A model generated the notes under the pieces. The model was not told where the DNA came from, ran no database searches, and worked only from the letters and a program-made list of their open reading frames with translations. A stretch of 13,020 bases of DNA, taken from positions 1 to 13,020 of the forward strand of contig USGP01000032.1 in the NCBI GenBank assembly GCA_900554315.1, in the 5' to 3' direction. A program made the position numbers and the translations under genes. The stretch is from an uncultured Mycoplasmatota bacterium (GTDB lineage Bacteria > Bacillota_I > Bacilli_A > RF39 > UBA660). Shown here piece by piece: positions 7,401 to 13,020 of the stretch; position 1 is the first letter of the stretch, and the number at the start of each line of letters is the position of its first letter.

Positions 7401-7892
7401 GAATGGGACTCTACCTTTGATAGCAGATAAATGTGCTACCCCTGTTAAATCCATTACTTGTTGTACAGAAGAAGATGCTAGCATAGCAAAACCAGTTCCT
7501 CTTACGGCATAAATATCTTGATGATCTCCAAATATGGATAAAGCATGAGTTGCTAGTGAACGAGCAGCAACATTAATTACACATGGTAATAATTCTCCTG
7601 CTATTTTATACATGTTAGGAATCATTAATAATAGACCTTGACTAGCTGTATAAGTTGTTGTTAGACAACCGGCTTGTAAAGATCCATGAACCATTCCAGC
7701 TGCTCCTGCTTCTGATTCCATTTCTACAACTTTTACTGGCATTCCAAAATAGTTTTTCTTACCTTCACTGGCCCATTTATCTGTAAGTTCTGCCATTGGA
7801 GAGGCAGGTGTTATTGGATAAATTCCTGCTACATCTGTAAAATTATAAGATACGTAGCTACAAGCTTCATTTCCATCCATTATTTTCTTCAT
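4467..7892 (-). CDS. nifJ: Pyruvate:ferredoxin (flavodoxin) oxidoreductase
   Basis: Single-chain PFOR: pyruvate + CoA + oxidised ferredoxin gives acetyl-CoA, CO2 and reduced ferredoxin, in the cytoplasm of anaerobes. The 1141 residues are near the usual 1170-1190. Domain I carries YPITPASPM (25-33), EMESEAGAAG (57-66) and Arg111; the CoA-binding domain has GYGSDGM (419-425). Two ferredoxin-type [4Fe-4S] sites follow: C676/C679/C682 with C686, and C733/C736/C739 with C743. The third, catalytic cluster uses C803, C806, C831 and C1046. The thiamine diphosphate site is GGDGWAYDIG (936-945) with YSNTGGQ (969-975). All cofactor ligands are present, so it should be active. The ATG has AAGGGAGG 7 nt upstream. 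It is monocistronic, with its own promoter and terminator. Flanking genes are unrelated to pyruvate metabolism. Confidence 0.98.
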   Translation of the reverse strand: MKKIMDGNEACSYVSYNFTDVAGIYPITPASPMAELTDKWASEGKKNYFGMPVKVVEMESEAGAAGMVHGSLQAGCLTTTYTASQGLLLMIPNMYKIAGELLPCVINVAARSLATHALSIFGDHQDIYAVRGTGFAMLASSSVQQVMDLTGVAHLSAIKGRVPFVNFFDGFRTSHELQKVEVIDTDKLKDLIDKKALQEFRDRALDPQNPVTRGTSQNEDIYFQAAEVRNTYYDKIPDIVNDYMQEINKITGEHYAPFNYYGSETANKVIVAMGSVCETIKETLEYLGKKRNDLGLLEVHLYRPFSAKYFLKALPKSVKKIVVLDRTKEPGSAGEPLYLDVVKTIKEVEGKVKVLGGRYGLSSKNTTPAMIKGIYEYMDKKDAHTNFTVGIEDDVTNLSIEYDKDFRLPNQNVEFLVYGYGSDGMVSACKDIMKLTGTYTRAYVQGYFQYDSKKSGGITMSHLRMGNKPIKAAYYVENPSMVVCTKESYLQKLKMLDKIKKNGIFLLNTPKTKDEVLKEMTSHDKKILQSRNIKFYIVDASKIAADNGISGKISAIMETLIFKLGKIMDFDFTVQKIKESLAAKFANKSGGIVEKNIKAMEFSINSLVQVKLPVVDYVEEFPKKKDMFEIISSMEGDTLPVSSFLKNPDGTFEAGTTKREKRSISDFIPCFNSENCISCNLCSLVCPHAVIRPFLLDEKEVMDAPDSLREKLIPANIKDQNLMYTIGVSVPDCTGCGLCENICPGKKGAKAIVMKMKEELEQDKLKEEYEYLFNEVTEKDVMPTTTVKGSQFKTPKFEFSGACAGCGETPYLKLLTQLFGDRMIVANATGCSSIYGASTPSMPYSIPWANSLFEDNAEFGYGMKIADETIKARIKNLITENIKDVKKSQQETYKNYVENITMETADELLKVIDETKIEELLPLKNFIRPKSVWMIGGDGWAYDIGYNGIDHVLANNENVNILVLDTEVYSNTGGQASKSTREGAVAKFAAAGKETAKKDLAKIALTYPHVYVATISLGANPQQAVKVLQEAESYNGPSIIIAYAPCIAQGIIKGMKNSIAEEKEATHSGYFPIFHYNPETKEFKMDSKGDFSRYEEFILGEDRYRSLEKLSKNYKQLLTKNKENAEARYEYYESLANKGQE

Positions 7893-7915
7893 TGTATTTC
7901 CTCCCTTACTTTTTC

Positions 7916-7944
7916 ATTATATCGCATTTTTCTTTGTTTTTGAA
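7916..7944 (-). promoter_or_regulatory. Promoter of nifJ
   Basis: TTCAAA (7944-7939), 17-nt spacer, perfect TATAAT (7921-7916). The predicted start near 7909 leaves about 17 nt of leader before the ATG at 7892, just enough for the AAGGGAGG site. The -35 overlaps the terminator tail of the upstream operon. Confidence 0.55.
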
Positions 7945-7973
7945 ATAAAAACTATATAGATTTGTCTATATAG
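7943..7973 (-). terminator. Terminator of the envelope operon
   Basis: A perfect 9-bp inverted repeat, CTATATAGA (7973-7965) with TCTATATAG (7960-7952), loop CAAA, begins right after the SGNH stop codon and is followed by TTTTTATTT. The stem is AT-rich and thus weaker than others here, but placement and U-tract fit a terminator. Confidence 0.65.
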
Positions 7974-8519
7974 CTATAAATTTGATTTTATATAATTATA
8001 TATTTTTCTGTAAGTATCACTAGTATAGTGTAATCCATCTGTTGTAGAGTATCCATTTTGTTTTAAATAAGAGTTTGTATCTATATATTTGGCATTGGTT
8101 AAACCGCTTCTTAACTTTTGATTAAATGTATCTATATCACTATTTAGATTTGAATAACTTCCGTCTGTTGGATTTACAGAGACAAAATATGTAGTTGCTC
8201 CTTTTGATTTCCATGAAGCTGATTTTTCATTGATATAAGATATATAACTATCTGGATGATATAGGTCATTTACTCCCATTAATATTACTACTGCAGAACC
8301 ATTTTGAATGTTATTTTCTACATTTGGTACTCCACTTGATTTCATCCAATCAAGCCCTGCTGATACTTTTCCACTCCATGTATCATTTCCACCAACTGCC
8401 TGTTGCATTCCTACTGTTCTAGAGTCTCCAATAAAAACAATATTATTTACTGAACTGCTACTAGAATTTGTTGTGCTATCACTTTCGGCTACACTAGGGA
8501 GTTTCGTATTCATCACCAT
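7974..8519 (-). CDS. SGNH/GDSL-family hydrolase, probably displayed outside the cell
   Basis: An esterase-type hydrolase domain is complete. Numbering from a possible TTG at 8522: nucleophile in IGDSRTVGM (Ser34), oxyanion Asn in GVND (Asn85), and DGLHY with Asp162 and His165. Family members cleave ester groups on lipids, sugars or cell-wall acetyls; the substrate here is unknown. Residues 10-25 are a Ser/Thr-rich linker with no signal peptide or membrane helix, odd for a protein that looks extracellular. The frame overlaps the upstream two-helix membrane gene by about 26 nt in the +1 frame, and no start (TTG 8522, ATG 8519, ATG 8513) has a convincing ribosome binding site. It is either translated by coupling from the upstream gene or forms the C-terminal half of one protein through a +1 frameshift at CCC-TAG (8499-8494). 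The operon terminator follows immediately. Confidence 0.88.
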   Translation of the reverse strand: MVMNTKLPSVAESDSTTNSSSSSVNNIVFIGDSRTVGMQQAVGGNDTWSGKVSAGLDWMKSSGVPNVENNIQNGSAVVILMGVNDLYHPDSYISYINEKSASWKSKGATTYFVSVNPTDGSYSNLNSDIDTFNQKLRSGLTNAKYIDTNSYLKQNGYSTTDGLHYTSDTYRKIYNYIKSNL

Positions 8520-8907
8520 CAATAATCATGTCTTTTGGTTCATCATCTGTTGTTGGAACATAAGTACTTTCTTCTCCCGATGAAGCTACTGCTTCCGCAT
8601 TATTCCAACATTTTGCTAAATCAAATGATTCATCAGCTAAGGACATTGTCAAATTAATTAAAAATGGAATCATAAATAACAATACCAAAGCGATTAAACT
8701 GTTTTTTAAACCTGCTTTATATTTTTTTTCATCAGGATTTACGGTTAATCTTGTAAAACATACTGCTAAAGCAACAATTGATAAGATTGGTCCAACAATT
8801 TGAATGATATTAAGGATTGTTTTTGTAATACTTAATATGTTAGCGATTCCAATATTACCACATGCTTCAATAATATCTTTACTTATTCTTTCATAGGCTA
8901 TATACAT
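8494..8907 (-). CDS. Two-helix membrane protein, VirB2/TrbC pilin-like; possible anchor for the SGNH hydrolase
   Basis: The 137 residues contain two hydrophobic helices (about 26-52 and 68-90) joined by a lysine-rich turn with NPDEKKYKAGLKNS (57-70). This layout and turn resemble the small VirB2/TrbC-like conjugation pilins, but no conjugation gene is nearby, so the resemblance may only be structural. The positively charged turn predicts both termini outside. The tail after helix 2 (Ala-Asp-Glu..., CW at 100-101, then an acidic Ser/Thr/Asp-rich stretch) would be extracellular. It starts at ATG 8907, 1 nt after the stop of the preceding GNAT gene, with AAGGA inside that gene's end. The frame ends ...ETP-stop at CCC-TAG, overlapping the SGNH frame. 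It could be complete, or the first half of a shifted fusion. Confidence 0.75.
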   Translation of the reverse strand: MYIAYERISKDIIEACGNIGIANILSITKTILNIIQIVGPILSIVALAVCFTRLTVNPDEKKYKAGLKNSLIALVLLFMIPFLINLTMSLADESFDLAKCWNNAEAVASSGEESTYVPTTDDEPKDMIIDGDEYETP

Positions 8908-8908
8908 A

Positions 8909-9460
8909 CTATTCCTTCTTTCCTAATTCTTTTTTATATACAAGGTAATATGTACCATCTAAAGGAATGGTCTCATATTCTTTTCCAAAGATATGCTCTA
9001 TTCCTTTTTTGGATGGAATATTAGTATATTCACAAGCAATTACTAATTCTTCTATTTCATATTCTTGTGCTAATGTAATTGCGATGTTTAATATTTCTTT
9101 ATAATAACCTTTGTGTCTTTCTGTAGGTCTTATATCAATTCCAATATGTCCATATATATTACCATGTTCAAACTCTAAAGAATGTCTAATGTCTAATAAT
9201 GCTATTAGTTTATCTTCTTCTTTCGTTAAAATCAAGTATGTACTACAACCAACTTGCCCTTTTTTTAGTTTTTCTTCGGTACTTAAATTTTCTTCTTCTT
9301 TAAACCAGTCATAGAAGTTTTCATAATCCATATATGATTTTCCAAGTATTAAAGAACAGTCTCCGGCTTCTACTTTTTCTCCGATTGCTTCATGTTCTCT
9401 TACAAAATCATCTACTAATTCTTCATCAAATATGGTGACATTTCTTGCATATAGTTCCAT
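8909..9460 (-). CDS. GNAT-family N-acetyltransferase (COG3981-like)
   Basis: This 183-residue cytoplasmic protein resembles the GNAT subgroup with the signature N/DIRH...G-HIGYxIRP-x-ER-KG. Here LLDIRHSLE (88-96), YGHIGIDIRPTERHKGYY (103-120) and a final TYYLVYKK strand are visible. The acetyl-CoA loop reads R-H-K-G-Y-Y, so the second glycine of R-x-x-G-x-G/A is missing. Acetyl transfer to an amine is the family role; the substrate cannot be read from the sequence. It starts at ATG 9460 behind GAGGG (5-nt spacing), lies 27 nt after the glycosidase and 1 nt before the membrane-anchor gene, so it is in the middle of an envelope operon. A role in modifying an envelope precursor is an inference from that context. 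Confidence 0.85.
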   Translation of the reverse strand: MELYARNVTIFDEELVDDFVREHEAIGEKVEAGDCSLILGKSYMDYENFYDWFKEEENLSTEEKLKKGQVGCSTYLILTKEEDKLIALLDIRHSLEFEHGNIYGHIGIDIRPTERHKGYYKEILNIAITLAQEYEIEELVIACEYTNIPSKKGIEHIFGKEYETIPLDGTYYLVYKKELGKKE

Positions 9461-9487
9461 ATAATCCCTCTTTTTTATTATAGCATA

Positions 9488-10603
9488 TTATTCTTTTACT
9501 ATCCAAAATGTTGACATATCTCTTAGTCCATTTTCTCCACCAGCAACAGGGGTATTAATAATTTTGTTGTTGATTACTAATTCACTAGATGATCCTCCAT
9601 CTAGGTTGGCTGCATTGTAGGCTCCATAATTTTCCATTATTTCTGTTAAGTCTACCATGTCTGCACCAATACTACTAGGAAGACGTCCATTAATTACTAA
9701 GAATAATACGATTCCATCTTTTCTTTGACCAATTGCTGTACGAGGAGCAATTCCCCATCCACCATTTCCTTTTATAAAGGAACTTTTTCCATTTACAATT
9801 AAGAATGGTCCAAATTCGATGGCATCACGATAACCAACTTCTAAGGCTTCTTCTTTTGTCATCTTTCCTAATACTAATTTATTATCTTTGGTAAATCCAA
9901 TAAATCCTCCACCCATATTAGCATCTTGGAAATCACTGACTATTTTTCCATTTTGAATCACAGTACCATGTGGTATTGCCCCATTAGAATTCCAGTCTGG
10001 GTCATAGAAGCCACCGGCATTCATGGCAATTACGGCATTTTCTCTTTCAGCAACTGTAGTAATGGCTTCTCCTTTTTTTCCTAGATATTGTGTTGTGGCA
10101 ATAGATATTTTAGAAGGATCATAGATAGCTACTAAAAATCCTTGATAGGTTTTTCCTTTAATATTAATTACTTTATATAAGTCATTTCCTGGATTTTTTG
10201 TTAATATTTCTTTTTCATACTTATTTTTATATATCATCATATTGCCACTGTATTTTTTAAATTTGATTAAGTCTGGATTTGATATTTCTCCTACTTCAAT
10301 AATTTTATTTTCTGCTAATACTTTTTCTATCGTTTCGTCACTATAAAACCAAGTTGCTAGATACTGATGCGACATAGTTGTCATAGCACTTGTAATCCAA
10401 AAATTACGAAAACCTGGCCATGGACCATAGAATAAAAATAAGAATGTAGCAAGTCCTACTATAAAAGTACTTCCTCCAACAATAGCAAGTTTTTTCTTAA
10501 ATTTGATTTTTTGATTTTTTGCTTTCTTGTTCTTTTCTTTCTTTTTTTGAATTGGCGGAATACTATATAGTGGTGTTACTTTTATTTCTTCTTGATTTTT
10601 CAT
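9488..10603 (-). CDS. Membrane-anchored phosphodiester glycosidase (NAGPA/DUF2233 domain)
   Basis: The 371-residue protein has a basic cytoplasmic N-terminus (Lys-rich 20-38), one membrane helix (about 39-60), an extracytoplasmic spacer (61-150), and a C-terminal phosphodiester glycosidase domain (about 150-371). Visible family motifs are NAGGFYD (195-201), GTVIQNGKIV (213-222), PRTAIG (287-292) and NLDGGSSSE (333-341). The domain is related to the uncovering enzyme that removes GlcNAc from GlcNAc-phosphodiester-mannose. Bacterial members are often labelled exopolysaccharide biosynthesis proteins and are expected to act on sugar-phosphodiester bonds in surface glycans or teichoic-acid-like polymers. 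It begins 3 nt after the preceding gene's stop; its AAGGA lies about 13 nt before the ATG, longer than usual, suggesting translational coupling. The substrate is inferred only from the family. Confidence 0.93.
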   Translation of the reverse strand: MKNQEEIKVTPLYSIPPIQKKKEKNKKAKNQKIKFKKKLAIVGGSTFIVGLATFLFLFYGPWPGFRNFWITSAMTTMSHQYLATWFYSDETIEKVLAENKIIEVGEISNPDLIKFKKYSGNMMIYKNKYEKEILTKNPGNDLYKVINIKGKTYQGFLVAIYDPSKISIATTQYLGKKGEAITTVAERENAVIAMNAGGFYDPDWNSNGAIPHGTVIQNGKIVSDFQDANMGGGFIGFTKDNKLVLGKMTKEEALEVGYRDAIEFGPFLIVNGKSSFIKGNGGWGIAPRTAIGQRKDGIVLFLVINGRLPSSIGADMVDLTEIMENYGAYNAANLDGGSSSELVINNKIINTPVAGGENGLRDMSTFWIVKE

Positions 10604-10606
10604 ACA

Positions 10607-11173
10607 CTAAAAGTCTTCCTTTCCTGCATATTCTTTATCATTGTTAAAATCTATATATTTTTTTGTTGTATTATATTTTTGTATTGGTGGAATTCCAGTA
10701 TTATTTTCTTCATTGTATTTATTGTAATCTTCTATATTTTGATTTACTTGCTTAATATCATTGATAAATGAATTTACCATTTCTTCATATGTTATGGCAT
10801 ATGTTTGACATTTGGTATTAGTATCGGCATTAGGAAAATAAACATCCTTACAGTTTTCTTTTAATTTATTTACTGTTGGTTCTAGTTTGTCTAATACCTC
10901 TTCATATTTTTGTAATTCTGTTAAGCAATTATCTATTGTTAAATTTAAGGTTTCAAAATATAATTCTGAAAATACGTTATCATATAAGTTATCTCTTGTT
11001 GTACTGAAATCCTGTACTTCTCTTTTGAATATTTTATAAGTTGAGTTTACAGTAGTCATTCTTTTCTTTACTTCTTTTTTATCTTGACGTAGTCCTACTG
11101 TAAAATTTGTGATAAGACCTAATGTAATGCAAATAACGCCTAAACTTATTAATATTTTAGCTGGTTTTTTCAT
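10607..11173 (-). CDS. Membrane-anchored helical protein of unknown function, first gene of the envelope operon
   Basis: I do not recognise this 188-residue protein. Residues 1-3 are basic, 4-27 form one membrane helix (ILISLGVICITLGLI within it), and the rest is predicted extracellular. It is Glu/Lys/Asn-rich and largely helical, probably coiled coil (about 36-110 and 125-155), ending in a polar tail. Three cysteines lie outside the membrane (C83, C108, C122), the last two flanking a short loop with DVYFPNAD, so a disulfide is possible. A frame ten codons longer starts at ATG 11203, but I chose ATG 11173: it has AGGTG 5 nt upstream (11183-11179), and the promoter -10 (11204-11199) overlaps the longer start. 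Its stop lies 3 nt before the glycosidase ATG, which suggests the two work together. Confidence 0.85.
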   Translation of the reverse strand: MKKPAKILISLGVICITLGLITNFTVGLRQDKKEVKKRMTTVNSTYKIFKREVQDFSTTRDNLYDNVFSELYFETLNLTIDNCLTELQKYEEVLDKLEPTVNKLKENCKDVYFPNADTNTKCQTYAITYEEMVNSFINDIKQVNQNIEDYNKYNEENNTGIPPIQKYNTTKKYIDFNNDKEYAGKEDF

Positions 11174-11178
11174 CTTAT

Positions 11179-11183
11179 CACCT
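11179..11183 (-). promoter_or_regulatory. Ribosome binding site fixing the start at 11173
   Basis: AGGTG lies 5 nt before ATG 11173. The alternative ATG 11203 has no such site and overlaps the -10 box. Confidence 0.65.
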
Positions 11184-11198
11184 ACTCTATCTTTTATA

Positions 11199-11227
11199 AT
11201 CATAACATTTTTATATTTGTTAGTCTA
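11199..11227 (-). promoter_or_regulatory. Promoter of the envelope operon
   Basis: TAGACT (11227-11222), 17-nt spacer, TATGAT (11204-11199), with an extended TGT directly before the -10. Predicted start about 11192, leader about 19 nt. No other convincing promoter was seen before the terminator at 7943. Confidence 0.6.
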
Positions 11228-11235
11228 GTTTTTGT

Positions 11236-11263
11236 CATAATAAAAAGCGATTTTCATCGCTTT
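11236..11263 (-). terminator. Terminator of the CnaB surface-protein gene
   Basis: AAAGCGA (11263-11257), loop TGAAAA, TCGCTTT (11250-11244), then TTATTATG. The hairpin begins 3 nt after the stop codon region of the upstream gene. Confidence 0.75.
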
Positions 11264-11266
11264 CTT

Positions 11267-12118
11267 TTAGTTAACTTTCTGTTTCTTTAATTCTATTACT
11301 TTTAGGATAATTGCTCCTCCTATTAGGATTGTAATAATTCCTATAATTGTATAGGTTGTTACTGTTTGAAGAGTATTAGGCACTTCTACTGTTTCAGGGT
11401 TTACAACAACGTCTATTCTTAAATTAATATTATCTCCTGTTCCAATAATTGTTGTAGTTCCTGCTTTTAAAGCAACTATTTTACCATTTTCTATTTTAGC
11501 TATACTTTCATCTTCTACTCTCCATGAAATTGATGGAGGTATATCTATATTAGAAAATATTTCATTAATAGATGTTTCGGACTTTATATTCACATTAATT
11601 AGTTTAGCATCTTCTATGCTATCAGCTGGTTCTTCTTTATAAGTATTTGTTATCGTTAAAGTATAGTCAGCACTTCTTGATAAAGTAGTATTTTTTACCA
11701 TATCATAACTTACACTATATCCTTCTGGAACAGATACTTCTTCTATTATTAATTTCATATCCTTATTTAATGTACCACCAAAACCTTGCTCTGGTGTTTG
11801 AATTGTAGTTGTCCAATTATTTTCTTTCGTTAGAGAAATAGTTTTTTCTATTTCTTTTTCAGTTTCAGTAGTTTGTCCCATGTGTATTGTTTCTGTTGTA
11901 TAAGTATATTTATATTTTATATCAATTTTTTCTGGCCTATTTTCTGATTTGTTCTCATTATCATCCCAAACTTTATTTACTTGAATACTTGAACCATAGG
12001 TGCTTGGATTAATATCAAATTGATTATTTTCTCCTGTAGCATATACTGTTAAACCGGTAATAGATAGTAGTGTTATAAATAAAAATATAAAGCCCATTAA
12101 TTTTATTTTATTTTTCAT
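11267..12118 (-). CDS. Secreted surface protein with CnaB and Big2 domains and a C-terminal membrane anchor
   Basis: The 283-residue product has a signal peptide (1-27, cut predicted after VYA). A Cna B-type domain follows (about 44-160): IQVNKVWDD with Lys49, LIIEEVSVPEGY with Glu126/127, and LTITNTYK with Asn158. These are the positions expected for a Lys-Asn isopeptide bond. Next is a Big2-type Ig-like fold (about 170-240, SWRVEDESIAKIENGKIVALKAGTT region). The C-terminus is PETVEVPNTLQT, a hydrophobic helix (about 256-275) and a KKQK tail. That tail resembles a sortase signal, but VPNTL replaces LPxTG, so it may be an atypical signal or a plain membrane anchor. I chose ATG 12118 over ATG 12154 because GGAGG lies 7 nt upstream and the -10 box overlaps the earlier ATG. 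An adhesin or structural surface role is likely. Confidence 0.85.
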   Translation of the reverse strand: MKNKIKLMGFIFLFITLLSITGLTVYATGENNQFDINPSTYGSSIQVNKVWDDNENKSENRPEKIDIKYKYTYTTETIHMGQTTETEKEIEKTISLTKENNWTTTIQTPEQGFGGTLNKDMKLIIEEVSVPEGYSVSYDMVKNTTLSRSADYTLTITNTYKEEPADSIEDAKLINVNIKSETSINEIFSNIDIPPSISWRVEDESIAKIENGKIVALKAGTTTIIGTGDNINLRIDVVVNPETVEVPNTLQTVTTYTIIGIITILIGGAIILKVIELKKQKVN

Positions 12119-12145
12119 AATACTCCTCCTACTCTCATTATCAAT

Positions 12146-12174
12146 AGTATACATTATATTTTTTTCCTTTTCAA
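12146..12174 (-). promoter_or_regulatory. Promoter of the CnaB surface-protein gene
   Basis: TTGAAA (12174-12169), 17-nt spacer, TATACT (12151-12146). Predicted start about 12139, giving a 20-nt leader with GGAGG at its centre. Confidence 0.6.
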
Positions 12175-12213
12175 TTGCTAAAAGATTTGATTTACTATTT
12201 TTTACACAAAGTA

Positions 12214-12232
12214 AAAATGCAAAAGATTTTGC
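12214..12232 (-). terminator. Possible terminator of the amidase gene (bidirectional form)
   Basis: GCAAAA/TTTTGC hairpin (12232-12219) followed on the minus strand by ATTTTTAC, and on the plus strand by seven Ts. It is short and AT-rich, about 85 nt beyond the amidase stop. It is the only candidate in the 199-nt gap, which otherwise shows only the downstream promoter. Confidence 0.4.
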
Positions 12233-12317
12233 TTTTTTTCGTTTTTCAAAACATTAATTTTAGGATAATTGTTACTCTTATTTTTATTATATATCGTATA
12301 AACTATTTTTTCCTTTT

Positions 12318-12992
12318 TTAATAATTCTTTACATTATCTAATTCTTTATTTACTTTTTTTACTATGTCTTTTATCTTACTTTCTAGGTATGGTCCTGGAC
12401 ACTCTGTATTCTTTTTAAACATTTTATGAAGCGTTACATTTCCTTTTTTATCTCCGGTATAGTTTAATTTTTTAATCTTGTTTCTTTTACAGATATCAAT
12501 ACATAAATTGATTAAAGCATTATATGATTTATCGCTAATATGCCAGTTACCACCTATTTCATCATTAGCAACTTCAATAGTTATTGCTTGATGGTCATTT
12601 TCTGGACTACTTGAAGTCCAAGCTCTGTTTTTTTCTTCTACATATAGACCTATTTTTCCTTCTTTATCAATTGCATAGTTAGCTGAAGTTTTTCTTTCTT
12701 TTATAGAAAATAGTTTACCAACTTCTTCTAATGATAAGTCTGCTGCCATATGATGTATAGTTATTTTTTTTATTTTATTTTGTCTAGGAAAGGTTGCATT
12801 TTTGGTTAAATATACATAACTTGTCAGTGGACTATTTTCTGATATTATTTTATCTTTTTGTTGGTTTGTTAATTTGTTTTCTAATAAAGATTCGTTCTTA
12901 TTTTCTTTATACCATATAAAAATAATACTAATCGCTAACAATAATAATACTATTAACATTATCCATATCATTAAATTGTTTTTTTCTTTCAT
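12318..12992 (-). CDS. Membrane-anchored N-acetylmuramoyl-L-alanine amidase (Amidase_2/PGRP)
   Basis: A zinc amidase that cuts the bond between N-acetylmuramic acid and L-alanine of peptidoglycan. The 224 residues comprise a cytoplasmic start, one membrane helix (about 7-27) that places the rest outside, a spacer (28-60), and an Amidase_2 domain (about 65-205). Zinc ligands are visible as His80 in ITIHHMA, His189 in VTLHKMF and Cys198 in TECPGPYL. The NRAWTSSSP and AITIEVAND segments (122-130, 136-144) are typical of the phage/prophage endolysin branch. The start ATG 12992 has a perfect AAAGGAGG 5 nt upstream. The phage-like sequence with a membrane anchor and no holin or phage gene nearby suggests a domesticated endolysin used in wall turnover; this is inference. 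Its promoter is probably beyond the right edge. Confidence 0.93.
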   Translation of the reverse strand: MKEKNNLMIWIMLIVLLLLAISIIFIWYKENKNESLLENKLTNQQKDKIISENSPLTSYVYLTKNATFPRQNKIKKITIHHMAADLSLEEVGKLFSIKERKTSANYAIDKEGKIGLYVEEKNRAWTSSSPENDHQAITIEVANDEIGGNWHISDKSYNALINLCIDICKRNKIKKLNYTGDKKGNVTLHKMFKKNTECPGPYLESKIKDIVKKVNKELDNVKNY

Positions 12993-13020
12993 CTTGTCCT
13001 CCTTTATATGTATGCTATTA

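Noticed and set aside
7952..7973. Inverted repeat as an operator for nifJ
   Set aside because: It starts at the stop codon of the upstream operon and is followed by a T-run on the minus strand, so a terminator is the simpler reading. A dual role cannot be excluded.
8494..8907. Conjugation system based on the VirB2/TrbC-like protein
   Set aside because: No relaxase, coupling protein or VirB4-like ATPase is present, and the gene sits in an envelope operon.

Overview
The window reads as chromosome from an uncultured, low-GC, anaerobic member of the Bacillota/Mycoplasmatota-like gut lineages (RF39, TANB77 or Erysipelotrichales type). This placement is inferred from style and not from a marker gene. 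The evidence is very AT-rich DNA, strong GGAGG-type ribosome binding sites, pyruvate:ferredoxin oxidoreductase as the central enzyme, and Gram-positive surface proteins (CnaB domain, SGNH hydrolase, membrane-anchored amidase). Intact genes end in TAA or TAG, tryptophan is TGG, and nothing suggests the Mycoplasma code. Every protein gene lies on the minus strand; only one small RNA lies on the plus strand.

Layout from right to left, in the direction of transcription. (1) 12992-12318: membrane-anchored N-acetylmuramoyl-L-alanine amidase. (2) 12118-11267: secreted CnaB plus Big2 surface protein with its own promoter and terminator. (3) 11173-7974: a tight cell-envelope operon with one promoter and one terminator. 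It encodes a membrane-anchored helical protein, a membrane phosphodiester glycosidase, a GNAT acetyltransferase, a two-helix VirB2/TrbC-like membrane protein, and an SGNH hydrolase overlapping the latter in the +1 frame. (4) 7892-4467: monocistronic nifJ (PFOR). (5) 4405-3775: a decayed gene of unknown family with a frameshift and an amber stop. (6) 3626-3766, plus strand: a free-standing four-hairpin small RNA with a consensus promoter and a strong terminator. (7) 3372-1378: recG, followed by a GNAT gene with an unrecognised N-terminal half (1323-376). (8) 305-205: a structured RNA with its own consensus promoter and terminator, directly upstream of a DUF952 gene cut by the window edge (158-1).

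The most unusual items are the two unassigned structured RNAs and the split membrane-anchor/SGNH pair. In that pair the upstream frame ends at CCC-TAG, exactly where a +1 slip would join the two frames. The topology and the Ser/Thr-rich linker suggest the enzyme belongs outside the cell on that anchor. The envelope operon as a whole looks like an undescribed surface-modification set. Several promoters have an extended -10 and place the likely RNA start only about 10-20 nt before the start codon.
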